Source: Combretum micranthum
Lineage: Eukaryota > Streptophyta > Magnoliopsida > Myrtales > Combretaceae
Length of the DNA stretch: 64,000 bases
Reading direction: 5' to 3'
Assembly (NCBI GenBank): GCA_024138025.1
Contig: JAMXBD010001254.1
Coordinates: 186,001-250,000 of the forward strand
Shown: positions 9,553 to 21,523 of the stretch, piece after piece
Numbering within the stretch: position 1 is the first letter of the stretch
Layout of the letters: every line of letters starts with the position of its first letter
Program-made: the position numbers and the translations under genes
The notes under the pieces: model-generated
Seen by the model: the letters and a program-made list of their open reading frames with translations, nothing else
What the model was told of the DNA's origin: nothing
The model's database searches: none

Positions 9553-10850
9553 TTCAACTCACTGGGGAAAAGAAAAGGAAAAGCAAATACTAATCATAAA
9601 TATAGTCTATTAGACCTATTTGACAGTCATGGCAAAAAAAAAAAAAAAAAATAATAATAATAATATTTAACCGCTTAATGCATGATTTCCCATATGAAAA
9701 AGATAAGTATCGGTTCCATGCTGACTTCTTAATTAAATAATTTAAAAGATGTGATCGTTTTAAATCTATTTATTAATCCACGTCAGCACCTTTTGAAGTT
9801 ATACATTCATGCCTCATGGCTCCATTGAAAGAGCAAACACTAATCATAAATAATCGTCTTAATATATTGAATATCATTTATGAGGGACTCACATGTATGT
9901 TTTATAAGTTGTTTGGCTAATAATATATCTGTAATTACTTTCTGTGGAAGTTGTGACTTTGCATTCTTACTGATGTTTTTCAGGAAGCATTGTCTTGTCC
10001 ATATCCTAGAACTAGCAAAAATTTTAATTTACGCACACCTGTTCTTTCTTTCTTTACGTACCCGTTAATTACATTGTATCCAACGCGTAATATATATATA
10101 CATACATATAAATTCTTTTTTATTCCCAGCAAAATAGGAATTCATATAATATTGGAAAAATTCCCGCAGGCTTCGTTCTTATGAACTAAAACCGTGAGAG
10201 CCGCCAGTTCCATGGAACTTGAAACCAGCCCAACTCCTATGGTTTCGGTTCTAATTTCAAAATTTAAAACCATAAACCACCAATTTCGGATAAAGCATAG
10301 TTTCTTCAAGAATACATTTGCTCAGACCAAGATACTTTACATAGATTCAACTAGATATGGCAAAAAATTATCTGATACTAAACACATACATTTTATTTTG
10401 CCACCCGTTGAGCAAAATGAAGATCTTAAATTGTACGAGCAACAGGTCATCCAGGTGAACTGGAAAGGTCAAATCCCTTTATAATTCCATCAATTATTTA
10501 TCTAAAGAAAATCGAAAATAAGTTAAGCTAATCTATTTATATCCTAATTATATCCTAATATGGAGATATTAAATAAAGCATGTCTATGTAGCTATGATTA
10601 TTTGACCTCATGACCTCTTTTAACAAATAAAATAAATTTCATAAGTGTCAATTTTTTAAGATGAATAAAGGGACTTCTTAAAAAAATGATATAATGTGGG
10701 ATATGTGCTTGTGCAATCTATCGAGCAATTGGATAGATTTAAAAAAAATAAAACACCACTGATTTTCGGGGCAATGGGAACTCCAATTTATGAATTCTCA
10801 TATACGAGCTGGACTACATCAAATTAGTATGCCCAGTAATGCTGGTGTAA
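9553..10850. other. AT-rich host flank, no gene recognised
   Basis: A poly-A/AAT tract lies at about 9633-9665. A 20-bp motif 'actaatcataaataat' recurs at 9587 and 9838. A 96-codon frame at 10194-10484 has no recognisable domain. The block 10740-10855 has higher complexity ('cactgattttcggggcaatg') and is the target into which element A inserted. I cannot identify it. Confidence 0.4.
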
Positions 10851-10855
10851 CACAC

Positions 10856-12916
10856 AGAAGATAAGATTTAAAGAAGGATAAATGATTCCTAAGATGTATA
10901 TAAGCTTGTATCAAAATCGCAAAACAAGTTATTCTGTTTAAATCGAATTTGGAACTAATTTGTTTAAGTTTTGAAAGTCTGCAAATTTTCTATATATTCA
11001 ACGTCACCAACTGGAAGGGGAACGCCTGTCGGCGTGGAGAACGGCGTAGAAGTGATCAGTGGCGTTTTCGTTAACACTGAAGTCGAATGCTGCCAGCGTA
11101 GGCATCAGTTTTGCCAACCTAAGTGTGTTGGAGTAATAATTTGATTTGCTTTTCCCTTGCAAATGCCGCTAGCGTGTATGCATGTTTTGCAAGTGTTGAG
11201 TGTACGTCGGCATATTTGAAATGAATGCCGCTAGCATATATATCAGTTTTGCCAACATAGGACGAAATTCTATATATATACGAGCGGTTGACAGATTTCA
11301 ATAGACTTTGTTTTCTCGTTCGTTCTTCCTTCATTCATAGTGTTTGGCATCTGTTCTTCGTGCTTTGGGTCTTATGAGGCTTAGGATTGATTCTGGTAAG
11401 TATTCTAATCATTTACAACATGTTTTCTACGGATCCAAGCATGATTTCTCTTAGGGTTTTATTGATTCTTGAAGGATTTATGGGAGAAAAACCCTAGCTT
11501 TGGTTGGAATCCAAATTTGTGGATGCGAGTTAGGTTTGGGTGATCCAAATCAGTAAGTTTCATCTTTTTGTTGATGGATTTAAACAATGTACGGTTAGAT
11601 GATCCTTATATGTTCTTATTGTCATGATATATCAGGGTTTTGGTGAATTATCGATGTTGTGGATTTGTTGTGGATTGTGATCGGAGAAGACGGTGTGAAT
11701 TTTGAAGTTTCCTTATTAAGTTAGAGTTTTAGGAGATTATGGAATGTTAAGGTTTACTCCATTTACTATGTTTTATATATCTACTCATGCATATATGCTG
11801 TTGATAGGATAATTGGAGATTGCGGGGTTGTTATCGGTGCTGATCGAGGGGTCTGTAGAAATTTGTGTTAGTATGGTTGTTGTCGATATTGGATTTGGTG
11901 AATTGGGATTAGTATTCCTGAATTTGAAAAGGTACGACCAATTTATGTTTGTTGTATTTGCTTATAAGATTAGTTTTGCTTGTTGGCTATAGGAATAGAC
12001 ACATAATGAACATAATTCTACTCGGATTAATAATTGTCTGCTGAGTTGTGATTGGCTATGATCAGTAAAGACCTGGCAGACATTGATACTGGTGTGGTAC
12101 CCTGATGATCTTAGTGTGAGGTTGCCTCTAGTGAACTCATGCTTTGATATGATTCTGGTAGATTTAGGTGTTTTGGATTCAAGATGTTTGGGGAGTACCC
12201 ACTTATCCATATATGTATATAATTACCTTATTTTCACAAAATTGGTTGATTTTTAATAGGGGTCTGAGTAACTCCGAGTTCGGGATTAGTGTACATTGTC
12301 CTGGACTATATTGATTTGCTGGCTACAAAGAGATAATAAATTGACTGCCTGCATTAGATAAGTTGCACTTATTGATTGTGCATATGCATTTGTTTGTTAT
12401 GGATTAGAGTTATCGTACTGGGCTTCGCAGCTCACTTTTTTAAAATTTCAGGTATACGTGATGAAGATGTAGTTTTTGATGTTTCTTGATATGATCTGTT
12501 CTTTGATCATGGGGATGGCATTAGTGGACCTAACCACCCAGTTGAAGATTAGACTTGTTGATTATGAGAGTTTGAAAGAGAAGATGTGTTTACATTTGTT
12601 GAAGGCTTAGAGTTTAAGTTCATGTTTCTATATCCTGTAAAGTTTCTGGATTTAATGATGTATGAAGGTTTAAAGTATATTTGGAGGATTTTTATGTAAG
12701 TAGTGTGTATACTTTTATGTTGATGTGTTGGCCTGCAGTTACGCCAACTTGGATGTATGTATGAATCACAAGTTCTATGGAGTATATGTTTCCACGTTAT
12801 ACAGGTTTTGTATCCATTGTGACACCATATGTGTGTTTACAGGTAGTAATTAAATATTTGTGGATTTAGAGCCTTAGTGCATTCTATTTAAGAGAGAATA
12901 CGTGGCGGGTTGTAAT
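10856..12916 (+). repeat. Element A 5' LTR (main part; last 22 bp are at 27933-27954)
   Basis: It begins TGTAACACACAGAAG. U3 contains a cluster of CG-rich motifs resembling 'gccgctagcg' and 'gccggcgtagg' (about 11019-11250), then a TATA region 'tctatatatatacgagcgg' (about 11270). A consensus splice-donor-like site GGTAAGTATT starts at 11395. The LTR is cut near its end by element B at 12916/12917 and resumes at 27933, ending 'ggcattaca' at 27954. Reassembled length is 2,083 bp. Confidence 0.9.
11270..11289 (+). promoter_or_regulatory. TATA region of element A 5' LTR
   Basis: 'tctatatatatacgagcgg' is conserved at the matching place in the 3' LTR (about 45640). The predicted transcription start is about 11300-11310, followed by the donor-like site at 11396. 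Confidence 0.6.
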
Positions 12917-13620
12917 TGTAAACCCCGAATTTTTAGAATCGGTTTAGCCTAAACCCTAAACTGGAAGTCAACTGGAGCTCTAAAAGTCAACAAAACCCTA
13001 GTTAGACGTGATAGCTTAAGTCCGGCAATCCCAAATAAGCAACTCAGTAAGAATAAGTAGGAGTTTAGCTTATAGAATAGTGTGTAATTATCTAAAGAAA
13101 CAAAAGATCAGTTTAGTAAAACCGCAACTTGTTTCGAACCAACTGGACACAGTTCTTGAAAAACGTGTTCCAGAGCCCAGAATAGTAAAAATATTTTGAA
13201 TATACCATTAGGCTCGTAAAAAATATAAGGTTTTCAAAAATATCAGTTTCAAAATTTTTCGGCAAATAAAAATAACAGATATCGCTTTTATACGTGTATT
13301 TTCTCACTACCGGTACTTTATTAGTCATATCTACTTTACACTACACTATTCATTACTATTCTACACTATTCTTTTCTCTCTACTTTTTCTTACACCTGTT
13401 CTTACAAACACCATAACCTATAACCTTTACTTTTTACCTTTCCCATAACTTTATTTCACATCTACCTTACTTATTACTTCATTTAATCCATAAAATACAA
13501 AAAAATAAAATCCCCCCCTCTCTCTTTTACCTATGGCCGGCGCCCCCCATGCCTCCTCTCTCCGCAATTTGTTTCAATTTTCTTTTATTTTAATCACACA
13601 AAAATCACTCCACATTTTCC

Positions 13621-13632
13621 TATAAATACCCC
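13621..13632 (+). promoter_or_regulatory. TATA box of element B 5' LTR
   Basis: 'tataaatacccc' occurs at the same relative place in B's 3' LTR (about 22230), in solo LTR C (about 31621) and, on the minus strand, in solo LTR G (about 27138-27149). Confidence 0.7.
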
Positions 13633-14118
13633 CTCCTCTTCCACTTCTTTCACACAATTACTACCCACAAATTTCTTACTAAAACTCTCTCAAATTCTCC
13701 TCTCAAAACTCTCTCCAAATATCTTCCCAAAACTCTCTCAAAATAATTCCAAAACAACTTCTACCTACAACAAAACCAGAACCACATAACACTACCAAAG
13801 TCTTCTTTAGGTAATCATTTCCTATTATTTTTCTTCTTCTCATGTCATGTAACTTTACATGACCATAGTGTAAGTTTCCAAAGACTAAATGATATGGAAG
13901 CTACATTATGTTCATGTATTGTTCTTGTTCATGAAAATCTATTTATGTTTATATTTTTTTTGTTCATATTACTGTTACTATATCCAAGTATTATTATCTA
14001 TATATATATATATATATACATATTCTTTAGAGCATATAAGCTCACTTGCAATTTATTTATTTTATGCAATGCAATTTATTTATTTATTCCATTGCAATTT
14101 ATTTATTCCTTGTTATTT

Positions 14119-14219
14119 TAAGACTAGTCTCTAGTCTTAGACTTGTCCTCATCAAGTCAAAAAAAATTTTCTTTCTTTCATTTTATTTTTATTTTGGGAC
14201 TAGTCTACTTCTTAGTCCC
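14119..14219 (+). other. Twin hairpin motif in LTR leader
   Basis: Hairpin 1: stem TAAGACTAG / CTAGTCTTA (14119-14127 with 14131-14139), 3-base loop. Hairpin 2: stem GGGACTA / TAGTCCC (14196-14202 with 14213-14219), 10-base loop. Both recur in B's 3' LTR, C and G with stems preserved and loops changed. Confidence 0.7.
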
Positions 14220-16408
14220 GAGAGCCTTGAAAAAGCTAAGACTCCCAATACTTGACTTTATTATTTATGCTATTATTTCTCATAATTCATGTTCATTCAA
14301 ATTGTTGTCCAAAATTTCAAGTTCTAAAAATAATTGACAAAAAAGAGATTTTGACACTTAGAAATAAGTTTATGTAAAGTATAAGATCTATGGTTTAAAC
14401 AAAAATAAAGTTATCTCTTTTCAAGTTACAAAAAGAACCCACTAAGATTTTAGAAACTACTTTTACTATAAAAAGCTTCTTAAATCAGTTATTATTCCAC
14501 TTTGTTTTTATAAAGAAAAAAAAATTATGCAAGAATGATTTTTATGAAAAACATAACATGAGGAAAGGATGAGAAATTTTCAAATAAAGAACTTTGCAAA
14601 CAAATAGACAAAGAAAATTGTATAGGAAAAATAAGTGGGAAAAATAGCACTATTATGGAGAACTTAGAAAAAGGAAAACTTACTTTAAAAAGTTATTTAA
14701 AAATAATAAAGCAAACATAAAACACCCTTAGAAAACAAAAGAAACAAAATATTCATTTCAAATTATTTACAAAATGAATTCTTGTAAACTATATATTTCT
14801 AAAACTCCAAACGGACATTATTTTACTCAAGAAACATGAATGGACAACAAAGCACTTGAGCATGAATAAAATATGAGCTAAGTAACCATAAAAAGAGAAA
14901 TTTTCAACTATATAGATGACTAAGTACTTATCAAACAAATTATGATTAATCGAACCAAAGTTGTTTTTGAGTTGGAAAATTCGTGGTGAATTTTTTCACC
15001 ACTGTTTTAGAGCCTATATGATCTTGTTTGTTAAAAATAATTTTAGAAATGGGTAGATCTTTTCGAGTAGGTAAAAATTGGTATATTATATGCGCGATTT
15101 CGAGTTAAAATGACCAAGTTATGACCATTTTAAGTTGGAACTTTCCTTTATATGAACTTTAACGTTCACGTTCTTTTGACATTGTTTTGTCAAAATTTAA
15201 GAAAATCATCAAGAAATACTCATTGTGGGTATTCTATTTGGCTAGGTGACTCCGAAGAAGGATACCTATATCCCGAAGATTATTTCAATTGAGTGGAGTG
15301 TGTGAACGACTCATCCGTATAGAAGAATAGTCGACATGGCATCGTGAGTTTATTTCCTTTAAATGTTATACTTGTTGTGCTTGTAATTTAGTTGCATTAG
15401 AGCTAGGAAAAGATAAATGGATATGTATGTAAAATAATTCATTAAAAGAATCCTAAGAATATCGAGGCTGGAATTAATTTAAATGTTTGTTTTAGTATAA
15501 CACTTGCTTTGTATGAGATGCTTTGATCGCCTTAATTTTGATAATAATAATGTTATGATATCATAAATAAATGGATTCATGCATACCACGAAGTGAGTCA
15601 CATTGCATTTGGGTTATTATCCTTGGGTGAGAAGGATAGTAAGCTCATGTCGAAAGCAACACTTGGCGGAGTATCCGAAAGCGATTGCTTGGCGGCGTTA
15701 TGGAAAAGGAAATGCTTGGCGGAAGATTCGAAATCAAAGCTTAATTCAAGTAGACTTCATATGCTTGGCGATATTGATCGAAAGCATAAAACTTTTTATT
15801 AAAATTACTTGTTTTGAGGTTATGTATCAACAAACCTCGAATGGAGGGCGCAAATCCATTCAACATATAGTTCTTGGAAAACTATATGTCTTGTTTGCCT
15901 ACATGTATGTTGCATTCCATTTGTTTGATTAAATAACTTGTTTGAAATTTTGTTACAAGAAGTTTATTTATGGAAATAATTCTCACTAAGCCTGTTAGAT
16001 TATGCCTCCATAGATATCTTTTGCAGTTCCCCTATTTGTGGTTGAGACCACAAGAACCTTACAAGTCAGGTAATTTCTTTTTGGATAAAGGAAATTTTAG
16101 ATGAAGTTTAGTATTAGAAATGATGTATAAATATTCTTGTAATAGATTAGTGACAAAGGGAAATGTCACTAAGATTGTAAAATCATTGTTATATGAAAAT
16201 AAATATTATGAATCATCTTTTCTTAATATGTTATTATATCTTCTTAAGCTTCATGATTCTATGTATGGTCCTCTAAATTTGTGAGAGCATGCCTTACACT
16301 TAATATCAAGGCTTTTGGGAGTGGCTAAGGTTGTCATACTTAAGCTTTAATATTGAGTGTGGTGGACTATTACGTTTAGGATACCTCTTGGGGCGTGACA
16401 GTTTAAGT

Positions 16409-16420
16409 TGGTATTAGAGC
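16409..16420 (+). other. Element B primer-binding site
   Basis: 'tggtattagagc' matches the initiator-Met tRNA complement TGGTATCAGAGC with one transition. It lies 8 bp after the LTR end. Confidence 0.75.
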
Positions 16421-16557
16421 ATGGTCAAGAACCTTAGAATCATAAGTATAGAATTAGACTTAAGAAGAATTGAATTAAGAATAGAAATAAGAAAGACTTA
16501 GATGTGATAGAATTGGTAGAATAAGCTTTTTAATCTATCTCTTTTACATATATCACC

Positions 16558-17594
16558 ATAGATGAAGCCCGATTGCAGGCTAAGAATTTTCGAAAAGGAC
16601 CCTTTGAGAACCTGGAAAATTTCCGACTAAGACTTAGAGTGTTATGCGAAGAATTTGCCTTAGCGGGACAACCTAAGACCATCTGGGAAATGTTCTTAAT
16701 CTAGAAGAAGGGAATGATGCAAAGCGAATAGAAGGGGATAGTACAGACTATCCATAACTGCCCTATAGGAAAGAAAATGACTGAGTTAGAGATGATGTAT
16801 GCTGTGGAACGAATCATTGCCATCGCGGAAGACCGACCAATGCTGAGGGAAGCAACTTTCGTCCATAAAGAAGATGGAGGTCGAACTTCACTAGATTTTT
16901 GAACATGGACCCGAATTGGACCAATGTTTATTTATGCCCATGATAACTTGATGGACCATCTTGAATGGATGAAAGCTGACCTCAATGATGTTTTCCACTG
17001 GCACGACGTGTACCAAGAAGTTCTGCGGCCACCAACTCAAGTATCCACTAAGCCATCCGCCTTCATCGGAATCCAGCTGAGAAGTAACGAGGCCCTACGT
17101 TTGCGCAGGGATGGGACAGTGATAAGAGAAGAGCCAATGGAAGAAGAAAGTGAAGATTCTGAGGAAGACCCAAAAGAAGACAATGAAGAAGGACCGGAAC
17201 AAGAAGAAGAAGACCAAACTGCTGTTAGAGTGGACGTACCTTAGAATAATGAAGAAGCAAGAATCATCGCTACTCGGAGGAACAACAAGCCTGAAGGAGA
17301 CAAGGACCGGACTCGACCATGAACACAGACAATGCCTCATCCAATGAGAATGATAACATGGAAACAAAAGGGGCTGTTACCTGGAGAACCATTCATGACA
17401 TTGTGCCAGAGCTGACTGGTGAAGAGCTGACCAATATACATGAAAGGTTAAGGAAGGCGGCTAGAAAAAGGAAGAAATACTTTGAGCAGTTATGAGAAAA
17501 AGAAACCCTAGGTCATCCAGTAGTAATCTTGGAGATGCACCCGAAGAATGAAGGAAGGAAGAAGATTGAGCATATCCTTAGAATTCCAGCTTAA
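16558..17594 (+). pseudogene. Extra reading frame upstream of gag in element B, unknown function
   Basis: A frame runs from about 16558 to a stop at 17244 (roughly 228 codons) with only three internal stops (16702, 16729 and one near 16897). A second frame then runs from an ATG at 17319 to 17594 (91 codons, one stop). Visible in the first: an ENFRLRLRVLCEEFALAG segment, a MTELEMMYAVERIIAIAED helix-like segment, and a very acidic C-terminus (about 17136-17220) of Glu/Asp repeats. The second holds a basic KAARKRKKYFEQL stretch. I do not recognise a family. The first part is faintly capsid-like in its spacing of Leu, Arg and Cys. It lies between the primer-binding site and gag, where most Ty3/gypsy elements have no gene. 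Whether this was one protein or two is unclear. Confidence 0.45.
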
Positions 17595-17945
17595 ATTTTG
17601 TAACTAAAGACTAGATCCATGATCTCAGTCTATGTTTAAGTTTATTCGGAACAATGTTTTGTTGCATTCTATGTAATTTCCCTTTTTGCGATTTCCTTTA
17701 ATTGAATATTTCTATGTATGAATTTCAATATTAACGATGTTATGCTTTAAGTTTAAATCTCAGAAATTGTCTTGATTTAAATTTTATTATCTTTTATGTA
17801 TGTTAAAGTTTCCTTTACATCCACCAGTTTCCGACAAAAATTTAATTAAGTTATCAAAATTACTAAAACCTAACTTAGGAAAGTTTACAACAGCCGAAAT
17901 AGAGGAAGACGAAGAGAGGAGCAAAGTGCCTTTAACCAACTGGAT
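17595..17945 (+). other. AT-rich spacer between the extra frame and gag in element B
   Basis: About 350 bp with much lower GC than either neighbour. No coding frame is recognised up to about 17880, from where codons in frame with gag can be read. Confidence 0.4.
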
Positions 17946-19135
17946 ATGGAAGCAGAGCAACCTGCCGTTCAAGGAGCCGCTGCACCTCAGATGGACTTGC
18001 ATGGCACTCTAGGACATCTGACCCATGTGTTAGAAGCAATTAGGCAAAACATGCCGGCACAAGCACCCGTACCTGAAACTGCATCAGCAATAGCACCGGT
18101 ACCGGTACCTGTACCAACACCGCCACAACAACAAGTATCAACTGAGGCATCTGTGCAAAAGAACATGTACTCCCAAAATACGCCTTTACCTCCACCCTCA
18201 CCGCTAAGGCCATATAAGAGTATGTTGCCTAATTTCATCAAAAGAAACCGCTACTTTGAGGGAGCTTATGATAAGTCGGAGGAGGCCGAAGATTGGCTAG
18301 CCTAAATTGAGATGTCTTTTGATGCATATGAGGTTCCGCATCACCTACGAATCAATATGGAACATTCGTGCTTCGTTAAACGCAGAATATGGTCGAATCA
18401 AAGGAAAGGAGCTGATAACTCAATCAATTGGGAAATATTCAGACATGTTCTTGGAAATTACTTCCCAGGAAGTTTACGAGTAAATATAGTACAGACTTCT
18501 TGCAAATTGCTCAGGATAAGAACTATCGACAATACGAGATCGAGTTTAGTAGATTGTGTAGTATGCTCATGACTCCTACAAGTACAGCAAGGAATTGAAA
18601 AGAAAAGTCTTTATAAGGATTGGTGAAGACCTGAGAATGAGTTGGAAGAATTCGATATAAGGAGTTACCGGAATTGGTGAGAGAGCTCGCATTTAAGAAG
18701 CAAGAAAAAAGAAAGGAAAGAAGAAGAGGAAACCCTAACTGTTGAGAAGAAGTTTTATGTTAAATCCAGCTTCATACCCCCACAAAAGAAATTCAAGATC
18801 TCTGACAACTATAAGAACAATGACAATAGTGAGAGGTTCGCACCAAAAGACGTCCAGTGCTGGAAGTGCAATGGAGCACACTACCCTAAGAAGTGCCCTC
18901 AGTTATTTGGAAAGTGTTTCTTTTTTGGAAATGCAAGCCATAAGATATCAAAATGTCCAAACAAAAGAATTAATACTTGTCATGTCTGCAAACAGAAAGG
19001 GCATTTCGCCAACAACTGTCCACAAGGAAAGAATATTCTGATAAGATCTTTAGGAGGAGTTGTAGCTATAAGGATTGGGAAAGGAAATGGAAGTAGAAGT
19101 GAAAGCAGATCAGGATCCATTGCTTCAGGAATTTG
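17946..19135 (+). pseudogene. Element B gag (capsid plus zinc knuckles), broken
   Basis: The frame from ATG 17946 shows a Pro/Val-rich linker (APVPVPVPTPPQQQ), then YKSMLPNFIKRN, FEGAYDKSEEAEDWLA and, after a stop at 18303, WEIFRHVLGNYFPGSLR. This is the capsid signature of Ty3/gypsy gag. Shifted frames continue the capsid to about 18580. Three zinc-knuckle units lie at about 18861-19020: CWKCNGAHYPKKC, CFFFGNASHKISKC (second Cys lost) and CHVCKQKGHFANNC, a perfect CX2CX4HX4C. Several stops and frameshifts mean no intact product. Confidence 0.8.
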
Positions 19136-19299
19136 AATCTACAACCTAGAAGGACAATGGATAAGTGAAGAAATAAATGAAGAAGATGAAGACTTGACTA
19201 CCTTGGAATGCAATATAGGCTATAGCTGCGACATGGGAACTGGTAAGCCTTAAACCCTCTTTTGTTGTTATTCCATGTTTCAAGCAATAGTTTAAAGTT

Positions 19300-21500
19300 T
19301 TATAGATAAGTGGAGATGCAAATAGAAGTAATAATCCCTCTGTCAGATATGCAAAAAGAGTACGGTTAGGAAAACGAAATGTTTTTGCTCTTTTAGATTC
19401 CGAGGCAACACATTCTTTTACACCTAGTCTAGATGAGAAGTTGAGACTACCAATAATAAACGTCAACCCCTAGTTTTAAGATTAAAAATCCCCACAAGAA
19501 AGGACGATAAAATCCAAGAAGTGTTGGAGGATCATCTAATAATGACGTGCAGTCGCTCGTGATGAAATTAAGAAGTAATCCTTGGTACAAGACGTTTACC
19601 TCTTGATAGAACTCCAATGAAAGTCACAAGGAGAACATAGAACTTATAAAACAATAAGAAGGGAAGATAACATTGGTAAAAGAAGAGTCACGATTCTTTC
19701 AAGATAATAGAGAAAATTCCAAAAACGAATGACTATCCAGATGACACAAAAGAAAATGAAGAAAAACCGACCCTTGGAGACATTCGCGATTTTCAATGAA
19801 GTTTTTGGATAAATAGGATGACATTCGAAGAGGAGGATCAACTTTGAGAAAAGACTGATAGCCTATGAATAATCTTCATAGAGTTCAAAAGAAGTTGGAG
19901 AATCACCTACGAGAATTTTGAATCAAGACTTTATGCAATCAAGTATACCCCCATGGAATATGCCAATTCAACTTATAATGGAAGAAAAAGATAAATCCCT
20001 AAACCGATATGTTGACTTTCGAAAAGGAACAAAGTGAACTCCCACTCCTTGGAACTAAATATCTTTTGACCAACCACAAGGAGCAAACTCGTTTTCTCAA
20101 GATTTAAGATCGAAATACTATCAACTAAGGATCAAATCAAAGGATGATTCAAAGGAATGCCCCTCAAACTCATTATGGACACACTAAGTTTCTAGTAATG
20201 CTTTTGATTGTCCAACTCGAACTAAGAATATAAGTCCCTATTGGATAAGTAAGTTCTTGATGAAAGTCGTAATCTAGTTTAAAAGGGAAAAGGAGATAAT
20301 CAGAGATTGTAATCTTAAGTATAAGAAGTTAATAAAAGGAATTGAGAAGCTGAGCATTAGGATTTGAAAACAAGGCTTAAAGAAGGAGATGACCATTATG
20401 GTATTAAAACCAACCTTGGAGGAAAAGAATAAAAGAGCTTAATGCTAAGATGAGAAGATACGAAGGATAAAGAAGAAAATATAGAAAGAAAGATGTGCGG
20501 ATCAACAATAATATAGAAACTAAAGGATGAACTCAAGAACTAAGAACAAGGAAGTAAGGAAAAAGTCATGAGTACAATCCGTAACCTAGGATTAACGGCC
20601 CATTAACAAAATTTTAAAAGAATGTTAGTAATAAGGTAAGAAGAAATAAAGTGTCAACGAGAAAGTAAGAACACCAAAGGACAGAAGATCTATGAAGCCT
20701 TTGCCAATACCGGAATAAAAATGGAACCAGACTTCCCAAGAATTTGGATTTCCACAGTACTAACAGGAAGGAAAAGATGTTCATGGCATAAGTTGATCAA
20801 TTAACCAACTTGGCTTGTTCCTTAGACAATCAATATAACGTTCTCTATGAACAACCTAGCAAGGTCTTATAAAGGAATTTGAAGAGAAAGTAAAGAGTCC
20901 TAGTCTGGATCATAACAAACTCAGACATAAGAATGATACATATATAAGGAGCTAACAAGAAATTTTGGAGAAAAAGAGACCTTTTGATGCTACATAATGA
21001 ATGATTAGAGAGAATAATCCAAATATGGAGAAACGATTAAGAGTGTTCTACGAATTTCCAAAAATGAAGAAGGCACAAGATAAACAAAGAAAGTGAGACT
21101 CATTAGAAAATGAGGAACCTAGAAATTTTGAATGAAGATCAAGTGTAAGAAATGTTTATCGTATGATCTTTTGAAATAGTAAAATAAGTTGGAAGTTTAG
21201 CTTATCATCTAAGCCTGATGGGAACATGCAACATCTTCCAAATCCCTATATAATGATTGGTCAAGGGATCAGTTTCGGAGATAAAAAGGTGGTACTCTTA
21301 AAGGAGGACCTTTCCTATAAGGAATACCTATTACAGAAATTTGTTCAAAAAGTTCAAAAGATGGAAAATAAGGAAATCGGGTAAGCCAAAGGTCTAAGGA
21401 GAGATCTTTCAAATAACTTAAGGAACTATGAATGAAGTGTAAGCCGAGCATCCAAGTTTGTTTGAAGCTGTAGTTATGAATTTCAAAGTTTTGAGGACAA
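19300..21500 (+). pseudogene. Element B protease and polymerase, heavily eroded
   Basis: The protease site reads FALLDSEATHSFT (about 19386-19424), with the catalytic D-S/T-G changed to D-S-E. A reverse-transcriptase trace at about 20101-20155 reads DLRSKYYQLRIKSKDD, followed by a THYGHTKFLVM-like trace near 20170-20205. No long frame survives and no YxDD motif or integrase core was found. The end near 21480-21510 reads FEDKTFF, like the usual gypsy pol tail before the polypurine tract. The erosion is far heavier than the roughly 4% LTR divergence would predict. Confidence 0.6.
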
Positions 21501-21510
21501 AACGTTTTTT

Positions 21511-21523
21511 AAGGGGGGTAGGT
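21511..21523 (+). other. Element B polypurine tract
   Basis: 'aaggggggtagg' lies immediately before the 3' LTR start TGTAAACC at 21524. Confidence 0.8.

Larger units (their letters stand above)
12917..16400 (+). repeat. Element B 5' LTR
   Basis: TGTAAACC at the start, GCGTGACA at the end. A TATA box 'tataaatacccc' at 13621 is followed by a pyrimidine-rich leader (13630-13800) and a donor-like 'ttag|gtaatc' at 13811. Two adjacent hairpins lie at 14119-14139 and 14196-14219. More than 2.7 kb of LTR lies downstream of the TATA box, an unusually long R-U5. Several AT-rich open frames inside it, such as 13889-14134, are chance. Confidence 0.92.

Noticed and set aside
10194..10484. Possible small host protein of 96 residues
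   Set aside because: No recognisable domain, no promoter or splice evidence, and composition like the surrounding AT-rich DNA. It could be real, but the sequence alone does not support it.
13889..14337. Overlapping hydrophobic open frames
   Set aside because: They lie in the AT-rich LTR of element B, recur in its other LTR with frame changes, and are rich in Tyr, Ile, Leu and Phe only because of composition.
15593..15932. Frames with MSHIAFGLLSLGEKDSKLM-like start, also at 24168
   Set aside because: Present in both LTR copies of element B. They match no domain and lie in the U5 region. The conservation is explained by LTR identity.
17095..17367. Minus-strand frame opposite the acidic tail
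   Set aside because: It is the antisense shadow of the Glu/Asp-rich coding tract, giving a Phe/Ser/Leu-rich string.
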